Origin: Candidatus Kaiserbacteria bacterium
GTDB lineage: Bacteria; Patescibacteriota; Minisyncoccia; Phycocordibacterales; UBA918
DNA length: 25,121 nucleotides
Reading direction: 5' to 3'
Assembly (NCBI GenBank): GCA_007116965.1
Contig: SKHJ01000045.1
Location: 1 to 25,121 of the forward strand
Shown: in pieces, positions 7,115-15,453 of the stretch
Numbering within the stretch: the first letter of the stretch is position 1
Layout: each line of letters begins with the position of its first letter
Position numbers and translations under genes: made by a program
The notes under the pieces: model-generated
Told to the model about the DNA's origin: nothing
Seen by the model: only the letters and a program-made list of their open reading frames with translations
Databases searched by the model: none

Positions 7115-8125
7115 ATGTTGCAGCAATTAACACCAAAAATAGGCATCGACCTTGGCACCACAAATATTCTGGTCTATATCCCTGGCCGTGGTGTGGTTTT
7201 GAATGAGCCTTCGGTGGTGGCTGTCTCCGATGCCAATGAGGTGTTGGCGGTCGGTAGTGACGCTAAGCGGATGATCGGTCGTACTCCGGAAAACATTCGA
7301 GCCTACCGTCCGATGAAAGACGGGGTGATCGCAGATTATCGGGTGACCGAGGCGATGTTACGTTATTTTATGCGGAAGGTACTCGGACGTTTTAATCTTT
7401 TTCGGCCAGACGTTCTGGTGTCTGTGCCGGCAGGTGTGACCTCCACCGAACGTCGGGCAGTAATTGAAGCTGCCACCAAAGCAGGGGCCAAGAACGCCTA
7501 TATCATCAAGGAACCAATTTTGGCCGCCATCGGGGCCGGTGTGCCGATTTATGAAGCTCAGGGCCATATGATTGTCGACATTGGTGGCGGTACGACCGAC
7601 GTGGCGGTCATCTCGCTCGGTGGTATTGTGGCTGCCAATTCGGTCAAGTGTGCCGGTAATCGGATGGATGCAGCTATCGTCGATTACATTAAGAAGACTC
7701 GTAATTTAGCAATCGGTGAAAAGACAGCGGAAGACATTAAGGTCCAGATCGGTTCTGCTCTGCCAGTCGACGAGGAGTTAGAAATGGAAATTAGTGGCAT
7801 TGATGTTCTTTCTTCGTTGCCACGTACAACTGAGGTGCGAACCAATGAGATTGTACGAGCTTTACATCGGGAGTTGCGGCAGATGGTACAGGCGATCAAA
7901 GAAGTGTTTCAGGTCACACCACCAGAATTAGCCTCAGATATCATCGATGGTGGTATCATTATGACGGGAGGGTCTTCGCAGTTGCGCAATTTTCCTGAGT
8001 TGGTACGACGACGAACAGGGGTGCGGGCACAACTGGCTGACCAAGCTCTCTTCTGTGTAGCGAACGGTACCGGCGTGGCGCTGGCACATTTGGATACGTA
8101 TAAGCGAGCAATCGCTACCAAATAA
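7115..8125 (+). CDS. mreB: MreB-type actin homologue, stand-alone paralogue
   Basis: A 336-residue bacterial actin. The nucleotide-binding motifs are intact: phosphate 1 IGIDLGTTN near the N-terminus, phosphate 2 IVDIGGGTTDVAV, and the adenosine motif IIMTGGSSQL. The stretches PSVVAV, GRTPENI, RPMKDGVIADY and EPILAAIGAG follow MreB and not DnaK or FtsA. MreB forms membrane-bound filaments that steer cell-wall synthesis. It differs from the second copy at 18882, which carries the mreC/D/PBP2 operon, so this copy may have a specialised role. I prefer the ATG at 7115, leaving 8 residues before IGIDLG as is typical; a GTG at 7094 would add seven. It is divergent from the HTH-MurA gene and is followed 57 bases later by the large ATPase. 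Confidence 0.9.
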   Translation: MLQQLTPKIGIDLGTTNILVYIPGRGVVLNEPSVVAVSDANEVLAVGSDAKRMIGRTPENIRAYRPMKDGVIADYRVTEAMLRYFMRKVLGRFNLFRPDVLVSVPAGVTSTERRAVIEAATKAGAKNAYIIKEPILAAIGAGVPIYEAQGHMIVDIGGGTTDVAVISLGGIVAANSVKCAGNRMDAAIVDYIKKTRNLAIGEKTAEDIKVQIGSALPVDEELEMEISGIDVLSSLPRTTEVRTNEIVRALHRELRQMVQAIKEVFQVTPPELASDIIDGGIIMTGGSSQLRNFPELVRRRTGVRAQLADQALFCVANGTGVALAHLDTYKRAIATK

Positions 8126-8168
8126 GCTACTACTCACAACCATTTGTCCGTCTCGATAGTAGATACGG

Positions 8169-8174
8169 TATGAT
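8169..8174 (+). promoter_or_regulatory. -10 box of the VirD4/HerA-like ATPase gene, leaderless spacing
   Basis: TATGAT ends 9 bases before the A of the ATG at 8183. A TTGTCC at 8144-8149 is a possible -35, but the spacer is long (19 bases). The box overlaps an alternative TTG start at 8174, arguing against that start. Confidence 0.45.
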
Positions 8175-8182
8175 TGAGGGTA

Positions 8183-10939
8183 ATGGTAGAAAGACCAGAG
8201 CAGCAATTCTCTTCCAACGAACAAGAGATAGCTTTCTTGCGTGAACAACTCGCCCTTCGGGAGCAAGCTTTGTTGCAGCGCTCCAAAGAGGTCGATCAGA
8301 CCGATGTCGAGACTTTGGGTCGCGAGACCTTGCGAGAGTACTCTGAATTCACGCCGCAACTAGTCTTGAGTAAAGAGCGCCAATGGTCCGCGCCCGAACT
8401 GCAGGCAGCTGTGGTGCAGGTCGAATCATCGCAACAACGCGTCGAAGATATCTTACAGGTTGTGTCGGAACGAGGAGTCCATAATGCGCTGCAAGTACTT
8501 GAACGTCTGGACGACCCACATCTCACCGATGAGGTCCACCGGACGTTGATCGAGCAATTGCGCCAAGGAGTGCAGGTTGCCCAATTGCGCGAGAATACAC
8601 CACTATGGAGTCTCTTACATATGACCTTGTTTGATGTAGCGCTGCCTGAATCAGGAACACAAAAAAGTGAGCGACCCTGGTCAGAGGTGGTAGGGAAGAT
8701 GGAGCAGTGGTTTGCTGGACTGCAAACTATCTGTAACGATAATCGTGGCCTGCACTATGTCTTCGAGATTGCTTTGGCCGAGCATAGTGACGATATAGTT
8801 TTCTATGTGGCGGTCCCAAACGAATATATCTCGTTATTCGAAAAACAGACCGTCTCACTTTTTCCGCACGCGCAGATCACACAACAAGCAAACGACTATA
8901 ACGTGTTTGTCGCGGGCGGGCATACCACAGTGAGTGTGGCCGAACTCGAACGACACCCAGTGTATCCTCTGCGCACGCATGAAGGTTTCTTAGCTGATCC
9001 GCTTGAGGTCATTCTCAATGCTTTTTCGAAGATCGATCGTGATGGTGGTGGAGCAGCATTGCAGATAGTTATCCAACCAAATGTCCAACGGTATGCCGAA
9101 AAATATCGAGGAATTCTTGAGCAAGTTAAAAAAGGGATGAGGCCACGAGAGGCGATTGAGCGTAGTACGGTCGGCGGAAAATTTATGGCCGGTATCAGCG
9201 AGGTCATTTTCGGTAGCAAAGCGCAGAAAAAAGATAATGAGATGACTACCCCCACTATCGACCAGACCGCACTGGAGCAGTTTGAGCATAAGCTCACTAG
9301 TCAGATCATTAATGTCAATTTACGAATCGTTACTTCCAGCCGAGACCAGGCGACAGCGGAAGCCGTACGTCGCGAGGTCGAAGCTACCTTTCAACAGTTT
9401 GCGTTACCACATGGTAACACTCTAAAGTGGCGGCCGCTGCGAGGTGGACTGTTGCGGACCGGGGAACGAATGTTTGCTTTTCGCGAAGCTAACAAAAAAA
9501 CGGTGATACCGCTCAATCTGACTGAGTTGTCCACTCTGATCCATTTTCCGGATAACGGCATTCTGAGCACACCCCAATTCAAGCAAGCCACCGCCAAACA
9601 AGCGCCAGCGCCAAGCAACCTACCTGACTCAGGTACCTTACTTGGTATCAATACCTACCGTAACAATGAGCGTGAGATCTACGTTACGCCTGATGACCGC
9701 TTACGTCACTTTTACATCATCGGACAGACGGGGACAGGAAAAACTAATTTGATGAAGAATATGATCATCCAGGATATTCAGGCAGGTGCGGGTGTCTGTA
9801 TGATCGATCCGCACGGTACGGATATCGAAGAGGTGGTGGCAGCGATACCGCCAGAGCGTGTGAGTGATTTGGTCTATTTTGATCCAGCGCAACAGGAGCG
9901 CGTCATTGGTCTTAATATGCTCGAGTACGATGCCGACAAGCCAGAACAAAAGACCTTTGTCGTCAACGAGCTGTTTTCTATCTTCCAGAAGTTGTACAGC
10001 GCTAATCCAGAAGCTATGGGACCGATGTTTGAACAGTACTTTCGTAACGCCACCTTGCTAGTGATGGAAGACCCTGAGAGCGGCAACACCTTGATGGACA
10101 TCTCTCGCGTGATGTCCGATAGTGCGTACCGACGTTACAAGTTGGAACGAGCTACCAACCCGGTTGTGGTGCAATTCTGGAAACAAATCGCCACCAAAGC
10201 CGGCGGGGAAGCCTCACTTGAGAATATTGTGCCGTATATCGTCTCTAAATTTGATGTCTTTACCGCCAACGACTACTTGCGTCCGATTATTGGTCAACAG
10301 CATTCAACCTTTAACTTTCGACGCTTAATGGACGAGCGCAAGATCTTCCTAGTCAATCTCTCAAAGGGGCGACTGGGTGAGATCAATGCCAACCTTATCG
10401 GTATGATCATCGTCGGTAAATTGCTGATGGCCGCACTTTCGCGGGTAGATGATCCAAGCAAATCATTTGCGCCTTTCTACTTGCACATTGATGAGTTTCA
10501 GAATGTTTCGACCGATTCTATCTCGGCTATTCTCTCCGAAGCGCGTAAGTATAAGTTAGGTCTAACCATGGCGCATCAATTTATGGCACAGCTTGATCCG
10601 AAGATTAAGGATGCGGTGTTTGGCAACGTTGGTTCGATTGCCGCTTTTCGAGTTGGTAGCGAAGATAGTCAACAATTAGAAGCACAGCTGAGTCCAACGT
10701 TCACTGCTCACGACCTCCTTAATGTCCCTAATCGCAACGCCTATGTCCGTATTCTAGCGAACGGTACTCCGACGCGACCGTTCAGTATTAAGACGGTGGC
10801 ACCACCTCATTTTGAGGCATCGGTGGTAGCCGAACGTATTGCTCAGAGTTACCAACAGTATGGCCGGCCAAAGGCTGAGATCGAACAGGAGATACAAGCT
10901 CGGTATCATACGGCACCGGTACGTACCGCTGCTCGTTAA
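8183..10939 (+). CDS. VirD4/TraG- or HerA-like P-loop ATPase
   Basis: A 918-residue protein. An N-terminal charged coiled coil (about 8-40) leads into a long region of about 450 residues I do not recognise, then a RecA-like motor: Walker A GQTGTGKT (514-521), CMIDPHGTD soon after, and Walker B YLHIDEF (D770-E771), followed by ISAILSEARKYKLGLTMAHQF, a hallmark of the VirD4/TraG/HerA/FtsK DNA-pumping group. These hexameric ATPases couple proteins or DNA to membrane channels. No transmembrane helix is obvious, unlike classical VirD4. Related ATPases are commonly annotated in Patescibacteria as type IV secretion or DUF87 proteins. It is followed by two unrecognised large genes that may be partners. 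The start at 8183 follows a -10 box at leaderless distance; an upstream TTG at 8174 is less likely. Function (DNA transfer, uptake or secretion) is unproven. Confidence 0.8.
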   Translation: MVERPEQQFSSNEQEIAFLREQLALREQALLQRSKEVDQTDVETLGRETLREYSEFTPQLVLSKERQWSAPELQAAVVQVESSQQRVEDILQVVSERGVHNALQVLERLDDPHLTDEVHRTLIEQLRQGVQVAQLRENTPLWSLLHMTLFDVALPESGTQKSERPWSEVVGKMEQWFAGLQTICNDNRGLHYVFEIALAEHSDDIVFYVAVPNEYISLFEKQTVSLFPHAQITQQANDYNVFVAGGHTTVSVAELERHPVYPLRTHEGFLADPLEVILNAFSKIDRDGGGAALQIVIQPNVQRYAEKYRGILEQVKKGMRPREAIERSTVGGKFMAGISEVIFGSKAQKKDNEMTTPTIDQTALEQFEHKLTSQIINVNLRIVTSSRDQATAEAVRREVEATFQQFALPHGNTLKWRPLRGGLLRTGERMFAFREANKKTVIPLNLTELSTLIHFPDNGILSTPQFKQATAKQAPAPSNLPDSGTLLGINTYRNNEREIYVTPDDRLRHFYIIGQTGTGKTNLMKNMIIQDIQAGAGVCMIDPHGTDIEEVVAAIPPERVSDLVYFDPAQQERVIGLNMLEYDADKPEQKTFVVNELFSIFQKLYSANPEAMGPMFEQYFRNATLLVMEDPESGNTLMDISRVMSDSAYRRYKLERATNPVVVQFWKQIATKAGGEASLENIVPYIVSKFDVFTANDYLRPIIGQQHSTFNFRRLMDERKIFLVNLSKGRLGEINANLIGMIIVGKLLMAALSRVDDPSKSFAPFYLHIDEFQNVSTDSISAILSEARKYKLGLTMAHQFMAQLDPKIKDAVFGNVGSIAAFRVGSEDSQQLEAQLSPTFTAHDLLNVPNRNAYVRILANGTPTRPFSIKTVAPPHFEASVVAERIAQSYQQYGRPKAEIEQEIQARYHTAPVRTAAR

Positions 10940-10950
10940 GTGCTTGTGCG

Positions 10951-10959
10951 TGGTATACT
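10951..10959 (+). promoter_or_regulatory. Extended -10 box upstream of the 605-aa gene
   Basis: TGGTATACT is a full TGnTATACT match. The predicted start near 10966 leaves about 18 bases of leader before the ATG at 10984. A second hexamer, TACACT (10965-10970), would bring the start to within about 7 bases. Confidence 0.45.
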
Positions 10960-10983
10960 GCTCGTACACTATTTATCTTCTTT

Positions 10984-12801
10984 ATGTCATCGCAATCAAC
11001 CAGTTCAACGCGAGCGGCAACAGCGAAAAAACCCCGCTCACCTGATGAGCGACTTGGGCAGCAGCTGCACGCACTGGAAGCTCGTCTTGATCGTGTTCGT
11101 GACGAACTAGCACGGACTTTGGTCTGTAGCACTGACCAAGCCGGCTTGCTGATCAGTGCCTTGCCAGGGTCGCTACGGATCGGCGTCGATCTTGCCCGAC
11201 TACAGACTCTACAATCAGTATCGCCGGCGACTCGACCTGCGCATCACCAGATCCTGGCAGCCCAACTCCTCTCGGATATCGAAAAAAAAGTCGAGCAGAT
11301 CGAAACCACCGGTGCACATTGGTTGACGAATCCGGATAGAGCCCGCCGACGATTACAACAGTTACTGGTCTTGGATGCCGGAGATGACCAAACTTCAGAT
11401 CTTTCTGAACGTATCGTCAGGGCGGCTGAACGTCGTGCTATTTTGCGTGCATATACGCATCGTGCTCGCAAACGAATAGATACTGCCGCCAGCCCATCAC
11501 TTCGCGAACGAGCTTTGCGGTCTCGGCTCGAACGATTTTTGCCACTTGACGACTTTCCGCATCGGGTAACAGAAGTGGCTGATTTAGAGGCGCTTGAAGC
11601 ACTACTACAAGAACTCGAACCTGTCTTTACCGAGATCAAGCCCGAATTGGACGCACTGCCAGAGGTGTCCGAACCAGTTCCAACCACTGTGTTACCGGTT
11701 GAGGATGAACCCGTGGAGCTGGTAGACGATGATCCATGGGATGATCAGGTAGAAGTCGACGTTACAATTCCTACCCAGACAACTGATGCGTTTGTTGAAC
11801 ATACGCCGACTTTTACGACTACTGAATTACCTGAGTGGGAATCTGATATACCTACAACCAAAGAGCGGCCAGAACTGTCGTTGGGTGAATGTACCTTACA
11901 GCGGGGAGATACGTTCTATGATTTGATATTGGGTCAAACTTTAATCGGTCTCCTGCCGATCTTGCAACAGCTGTCAACAGACCAAATCTCGCATATAGCT
12001 GAAATAAGTTATCAATTCCTTGAAGCCAATCCAAATCTTCGTTATCAGGTTGGGTTCGCTACTTCCCTCGATGAGGTGGGGATTGATAGTCTACGAACTC
12101 CGACGATTCAACTCGATCTCTTGAGTGATATCGTCGTGTGGTTAGCTGCTAATGAGGGATTGGTTGCAATCGAGCGGCGAGTACTACAAACCTTACGTCG
12201 TCGACTTGAAAAGTTAAATCGAGAACCACTATCAGATCGAGTGAGGGCACCAGTTGGGGTAGAACCAGTGGTCATTAATTCGCTCTCTGATCTCTGGCCA
12301 GCGCTGCAGGATTATTTGGGTATGGGTACAGAGCAAATCTCAACCCCCACCACAACAGCGGCCTTGTCACCGTATACACCACGACTCCAGGCTGATGGAG
12401 TTGCTCTCGTACGTATTTCTTCTGATAACCTAGCACGACTTGAACAGGTTCTGGTCGATACTGTGTACGATGGGGCGGTCACTGCGTACGAAGCTGATTT
12501 CCAAGACTGGACACAGCACGCTCTAGCAAACGAAAAGACCAGAGCGGGACAACCAATCCTGGTAGTACTGGCGCCACTGTCGTTGCCCGTTGTGGAGCGT
12601 CTTTTACGCCCATCAGTAGACCTTGATCGTTGGTTACGTCTACATCAGATAGAGCCAAATGATTGGCGGGTATGGGTACGTCGACTGAAGGTCTGGCGAC
12701 GCCTTTTGCGTGAACAGCAGCAGTGGTCAGACAATCTCTTTATTTCTGATGTGTTGCGTCGTGTGTACGCATTGGAACAACTACAGGCTCGACGACGATA
12801 A
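10984..12801 (+). CDS. Unrecognised 605-aa helical protein with acidic linker
   Basis: I do not recognise this family. Residues 1-20 are a basic Ser/Thr-rich tail, 20-50 a likely coiled coil (DERLGQQLHALEARLDRVRDE), and 85-215 Arg- and Leu-rich helices. Residues 220-295 are an acidic, Pro/Thr-rich, probably disordered linker. A compact region follows at 297-390 beginning LGECTLQRGDTFYDLILGQ; the GDTFYDL element with a later ANPNLRYQVGF weakly resembles a LysM-type GDTLWDI...NP pattern, but this is too weak to name. The C-terminal 200 residues are again helical and basic, ending in RR. No signal peptide or membrane helix is seen, so it is probably cytoplasmic. It lies 44 bases after the ATPase gene and 56 before another unrecognised large gene on the same strand, which suggests joint function. 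Confidence 0.75.
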   Translation: MSSQSTSSTRAATAKKPRSPDERLGQQLHALEARLDRVRDELARTLVCSTDQAGLLISALPGSLRIGVDLARLQTLQSVSPATRPAHHQILAAQLLSDIEKKVEQIETTGAHWLTNPDRARRRLQQLLVLDAGDDQTSDLSERIVRAAERRAILRAYTHRARKRIDTAASPSLRERALRSRLERFLPLDDFPHRVTEVADLEALEALLQELEPVFTEIKPELDALPEVSEPVPTTVLPVEDEPVELVDDDPWDDQVEVDVTIPTQTTDAFVEHTPTFTTTELPEWESDIPTTKERPELSLGECTLQRGDTFYDLILGQTLIGLLPILQQLSTDQISHIAEISYQFLEANPNLRYQVGFATSLDEVGIDSLRTPTIQLDLLSDIVVWLAANEGLVAIERRVLQTLRRRLEKLNREPLSDRVRAPVGVEPVVINSLSDLWPALQDYLGMGTEQISTPTTTAALSPYTPRLQADGVALVRISSDNLARLEQVLVDTVYDGAVTAYEADFQDWTQHALANEKTRAGQPILVVLAPLSLPVVERLLRPSVDLDRWLRLHQIEPNDWRVWVRRLKVWRRLLREQQQWSDNLFISDVLRRVYALEQLQARRR

Positions 12802-12838
12802 GTAATACACAGACACGTGACCTTGGTAGGGGGCCAGG

Positions 12839-12847
12839 TGGTATACT
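12839..12847 (+). promoter_or_regulatory. Extended -10 box of the 632-aa gene, leaderless spacing
   Basis: TGGTATACT ends 11 bases before the A of the ATG at 12858, predicting a leaderless or nearly leaderless mRNA. Confidence 0.5.
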
Positions 12848-12857
12848 ATCAATACGT

Positions 12858-14756
12858 ATGGCGGGTGACAAACGTTCTGGGGAGACCTTTACATTTGATC
12901 TTTCAACGCAATCTGGCGTGATGCAGGCGCTATTAGCTGTTCGCACTAGTCCGATCAGTGCCAAAGAGCGAAATGAACTGCGCGACAAACTATTTCTCTT
13001 TGCCAAGACCGGAGACGAACGACTGGAAGAGCAACTGCAACAAAAGCTTCAAACGCTACCACTGTCCGAGACTTTCTTTGCCAACCAAAAAACCGAGCAG
13101 CCGCAGGAAGTACCAAGTAGTTTTACGTTGGGGCGTATGGCACCACGTTTCCGGGTTAGGCAGCGGTCTGTTGCCCCCGCAGACGCGACCACACCTGCCT
13201 CTGCACCGCAGTCTCCTGTGGCTGCACCATCAAAAGCACCAGTGTCAGCCGACGAACCACCGCCACCTCCTCCTGAGCCACAGTCAGCCACACCAGAACC
13301 AGTCGAGGTTTCAAAAACGCCAACAGACTCAGTCAGTACTGATCAGTCTGAGCCAGCGCCGGTCGCGCCAGAGGCCGTGAGACCAGATCCAGATCCAGAT
13401 CCAGATCCCGAACCAGTTGCAGCTTCAACTCCAGAAGTTCCAGCTACCCCAGCTCCCGTCTCAGAACCTGCATCAGCTCCTGTTCCAGTGGCTGAGGAAG
13501 TTGTCCCAGAAACAGTCTCGGCAGCGGCATCAGCACCGACTGCCGACACACTGTCTGCTTCATCTGGTGAACCAACGCTAGAACGAATTCGTGAGATCAA
13601 GCGTATAGTCAATGAGGCGGTGGGTAATCCTGTCAACTTGGTAGATAAACACAACGAGATTGGTCGTGCGTACATGAGTGCGTTATTGGCGGCTATGCAA
13701 TCAGTCAACGCCGAGACCGGCAGGGCGGGTACCGCTGAAATGGCACAGCTAGAGACGGTTTTTCAACAAGTACAGACTCTACTGCAGACTGATGTGTCCA
13801 CAACCAACGAAGTGCCCGTGTCTCCAGCGGTTGATATTACGCCAACCACAACGACACAGACAGCACAGTCCAGTGTTGATCCTACGATTGATACCGAAGA
13901 CACGTTGGTTCGGTCACCCCAGATAGAGACAGAAGATCCAAACGCAACGTCATCTGAAAAAGAGCAAACAGATTCGGCGCCACCTGCTTCGTCCGTTACG
14001 TCGGCAGACGTTGCTACCCCGCCACCAGCTCAGCCAGACCACAAAGAACCACCCGTACCCGCAGGTACAGAAAAGCAAGACACCGACAGCGAGTCTTCGA
14101 CAATTACGCATGACTTTACACCGCACGCTATCACTGCGCCACCAGTCACAGCCAGCGACAAGCCAGTGGCTCAACCAAATGCGACGGTAGCTAAGGCCGC
14201 GACGCCTGATCCAGTGGTATCTGCAGAAACGGAACATCAGACGATACCACAAGAGTCTGTATCAGAGCAGGTGATCCCTGTCGTTGAACCAACTACCCAA
14301 CCCTCCACCACCGCAGCCGCTGCTTCTTTAGCTACCCCAGCGGTCACGCCGCCAGTTGCTCGCGAGCTAGATCACACATTACAATCACAACTTACTGCGA
14401 TGGAAGAGAAGGCTGCTGCTCTCAACGAATACCACGGAGACCCCCTACACGCCCCCGAAGTAGAGCGGGGCTTGCAGCAGTTATTGCTCGAATGGTCTCT
14501 TTTCAAGACCAGTGGTTTGTTTGGCACAGGTCCTAATGGGTTGGCGCACCCGCTTTTCAAAAAATTAGCCCCCTTAATGGTCAACGATATCTTACTTGGT
14601 AAATTTGAAGGTTCGCGACCAGAGATCATCCAAAGTATTACCGATTATATGAATGGTTGGCGTTATGAGCAAGGTATTGTGTATCAGCCAGGTGAGACTT
14701 TCGAAACGTACTTACGTCGCGTCATTCGCTTTATCATCGATAGTAAAACTGCCTAA
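12858..14756 (+). CDS. Unrecognised 632-aa protein with long Pro/Ala/Thr-rich disordered region
   Basis: I do not recognise this family. A small N-terminal helical domain (about 10-70: DLSTQSGVMQALLAVRT, ISAKERNELRDKL) is followed by low-complexity sequence rich in Pro, Ala, Thr, Glu and Ser, including (Pro-Asp)4 from a (CCAGAT)4 repeat. A helical island lies at about 237-313 (ERIREIKRIVNEAVG...). More low complexity follows to about 500, then a conserved-looking folded C-terminal domain at 503-632 (LLLEWSLFKTSGLFGTGPNG, HPLFKKLAPLMVNDILLGKF, ETFETYLRRVIRFIIDS). No signal peptide or membrane segment is visible, so it is most likely a cytoplasmic scaffold or adaptor: folded ends joined by flexible tethers. 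It is the last of three consecutive genes after the VirD4/HerA-like ATPase. The open frame over low-complexity DNA is not chance, because both ends have ordinary coding composition. Confidence 0.75.
   Translation: MAGDKRSGETFTFDLSTQSGVMQALLAVRTSPISAKERNELRDKLFLFAKTGDERLEEQLQQKLQTLPLSETFFANQKTEQPQEVPSSFTLGRMAPRFRVRQRSVAPADATTPASAPQSPVAAPSKAPVSADEPPPPPPEPQSATPEPVEVSKTPTDSVSTDQSEPAPVAPEAVRPDPDPDPDPEPVAASTPEVPATPAPVSEPASAPVPVAEEVVPETVSAAASAPTADTLSASSGEPTLERIREIKRIVNEAVGNPVNLVDKHNEIGRAYMSALLAAMQSVNAETGRAGTAEMAQLETVFQQVQTLLQTDVSTTNEVPVSPAVDITPTTTTQTAQSSVDPTIDTEDTLVRSPQIETEDPNATSSEKEQTDSAPPASSVTSADVATPPPAQPDHKEPPVPAGTEKQDTDSESSTITHDFTPHAITAPPVTASDKPVAQPNATVAKAATPDPVVSAETEHQTIPQESVSEQVIPVVEPTTQPSTTAAAASLATPAVTPPVARELDHTLQSQLTAMEEKAAALNEYHGDPLHAPEVERGLQQLLLEWSLFKTSGLFGTGPNGLAHPLFKKLAPLMVNDILLGKFEGSRPEIIQSITDYMNGWRYEQGIVYQPGETFETYLRRVIRFIIDSKTA
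13383..13406 (+). repeat. (CCAGAT)4 microsatellite inside the 632-aa gene
   Basis: Four perfect tandem copies of CCAGAT, in frame as Pro-Asp. The 6-base unit means copy-number changes keep the reading frame, so the linker length could vary between strains without breaking the protein. Confidence 0.85.
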
Positions 14757-14760
14757 CTTC

Positions 14761-14769
14761 TGGCATACT
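14761..14769 (+). promoter_or_regulatory. Extended -10 box of the holB-like gene, leaderless spacing
   Basis: TGGCATACT ends 11 bases before the A of the ATG at 14780, only five bases after the previous stop codon. Confidence 0.45.
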
Positions 14770-14779
14770 GTGGAGTATT

Positions 14780-15397
14780 ATGCAGCACCATGCTCGCTTA
14801 CGACTAGCGCCTTCGGTAGCGGCTGCTGAGTTACCTAAAGAATGCTATACAGATAGTGCAGACGTAACCCGAGTTGATGTGACTGTGTTGCGGATTGATG
14901 AGGTTCGTCACATCAAAGCAGTAGCGTACCAAACCCCGGTGTCTGGTACGTACCGCACGATAATCATTGCAGCTCAGGAGATCACGCATGCGGCTCAGAA
15001 TGCGTTACTAAAGATATTAGAAGAGCCACCGACGACGACGCAGTTTTGGGTGGTGGTACCGACGGCATCGGCATTACTACCAACTGTCCGCTCTCGACTC
15101 CAGCTAGAGCCTGGTGAATTGAGGCAGGTGGCAGATGAGGCAAAGAAAACAACTGATGATTTTTTGTCGTCGGGGTACCGAGAGCGACTTGAGTTGATAC
15201 AGAAGTGGCACAAGCAGCTTGAAACTAGCGAACTTCGCTCGTGGTTGCAACGACTGGTGAGGGAAATACAGTACAGTGCGCATATTGATAGTCCGGCATT
15301 ACCAGCTGTGAGTCTGGTGGTCAGCAACATGGAGCGAGCAGGGAACTCACCCAAATTGCTGTTGGAGTACTTAGCGCTATATTTGCCAGTGAAGTAA
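14780..15397 (+). CDS. holB: DNA polymerase III delta-prime-like clamp-loader subunit, short, no P-loop
   Basis: A 205-residue protein matching the middle of DnaX/HolB-type clamp-loader subunits: RIDEVRHIKAVAYQTP (38-53), YRTIIIAAQEITHAAQ (58-73), NALLKILEEPPTTTQFWVVV (74-93) and the sensor/arginine-finger loop SRLQ (105-108). Delta-prime positions the ATPase subunits that load the sliding clamp. The N-terminal section carrying Walker A is missing: only about 38 residues precede IDEVR. The Walker B position reads AAQE instead of DE, so it cannot be an ATPase; delta-prime does not need to hydrolyse ATP, which supports that assignment over DnaX. The C-terminal collar domain is short compared with typical 320-aa HolB proteins. 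An upstream frame extension would run into the previous gene, so the shortness is genuine here. Confidence 0.8.
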   Translation: MQHHARLRLAPSVAAAELPKECYTDSADVTRVDVTVLRIDEVRHIKAVAYQTPVSGTYRTIIIAAQEITHAAQNALLKILEEPPTTTQFWVVVPTASALLPTVRSRLQLEPGELRQVADEAKKTTDDFLSSGYRERLELIQKWHKQLETSELRSWLQRLVREIQYSAHIDSPALPAVSLVVSNMERAGNSPKLLLEYLALYLPVK

Positions 15398-15439
15398 GCT
15401 ATACTACTGAGCGATTTCGGATTAGGCGCAATAATAGTG

Positions 15440-15445
15440 TATACT
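15440..15445 (+). promoter_or_regulatory. -10 box of frr, leaderless spacing
   Basis: TATACT ends 9 bases before the A of the frr ATG at 15454. A second TATACT at 15400-15405, overlapping the holB-like stop region, could be a tandem promoter with a longer leader. Confidence 0.5.
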
Positions 15446-15453
15446 GCTACCGT

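Noticed and set aside
8174..8182. TTG start nine bases upstream for the VirD4/HerA-like ATPase
   Set aside because: It overlaps the TATGAT -10 box, and the ATG at 8183 lies at the standard leaderless distance.
13100..14350. Low-complexity Pro/Ala/Thr region as a non-coding repeat or CRISPR-like array
   Set aside because: There is no regular repeat-spacer spacing; the frame stays open throughout and the protein has folded ends, so it is coding linker sequence.
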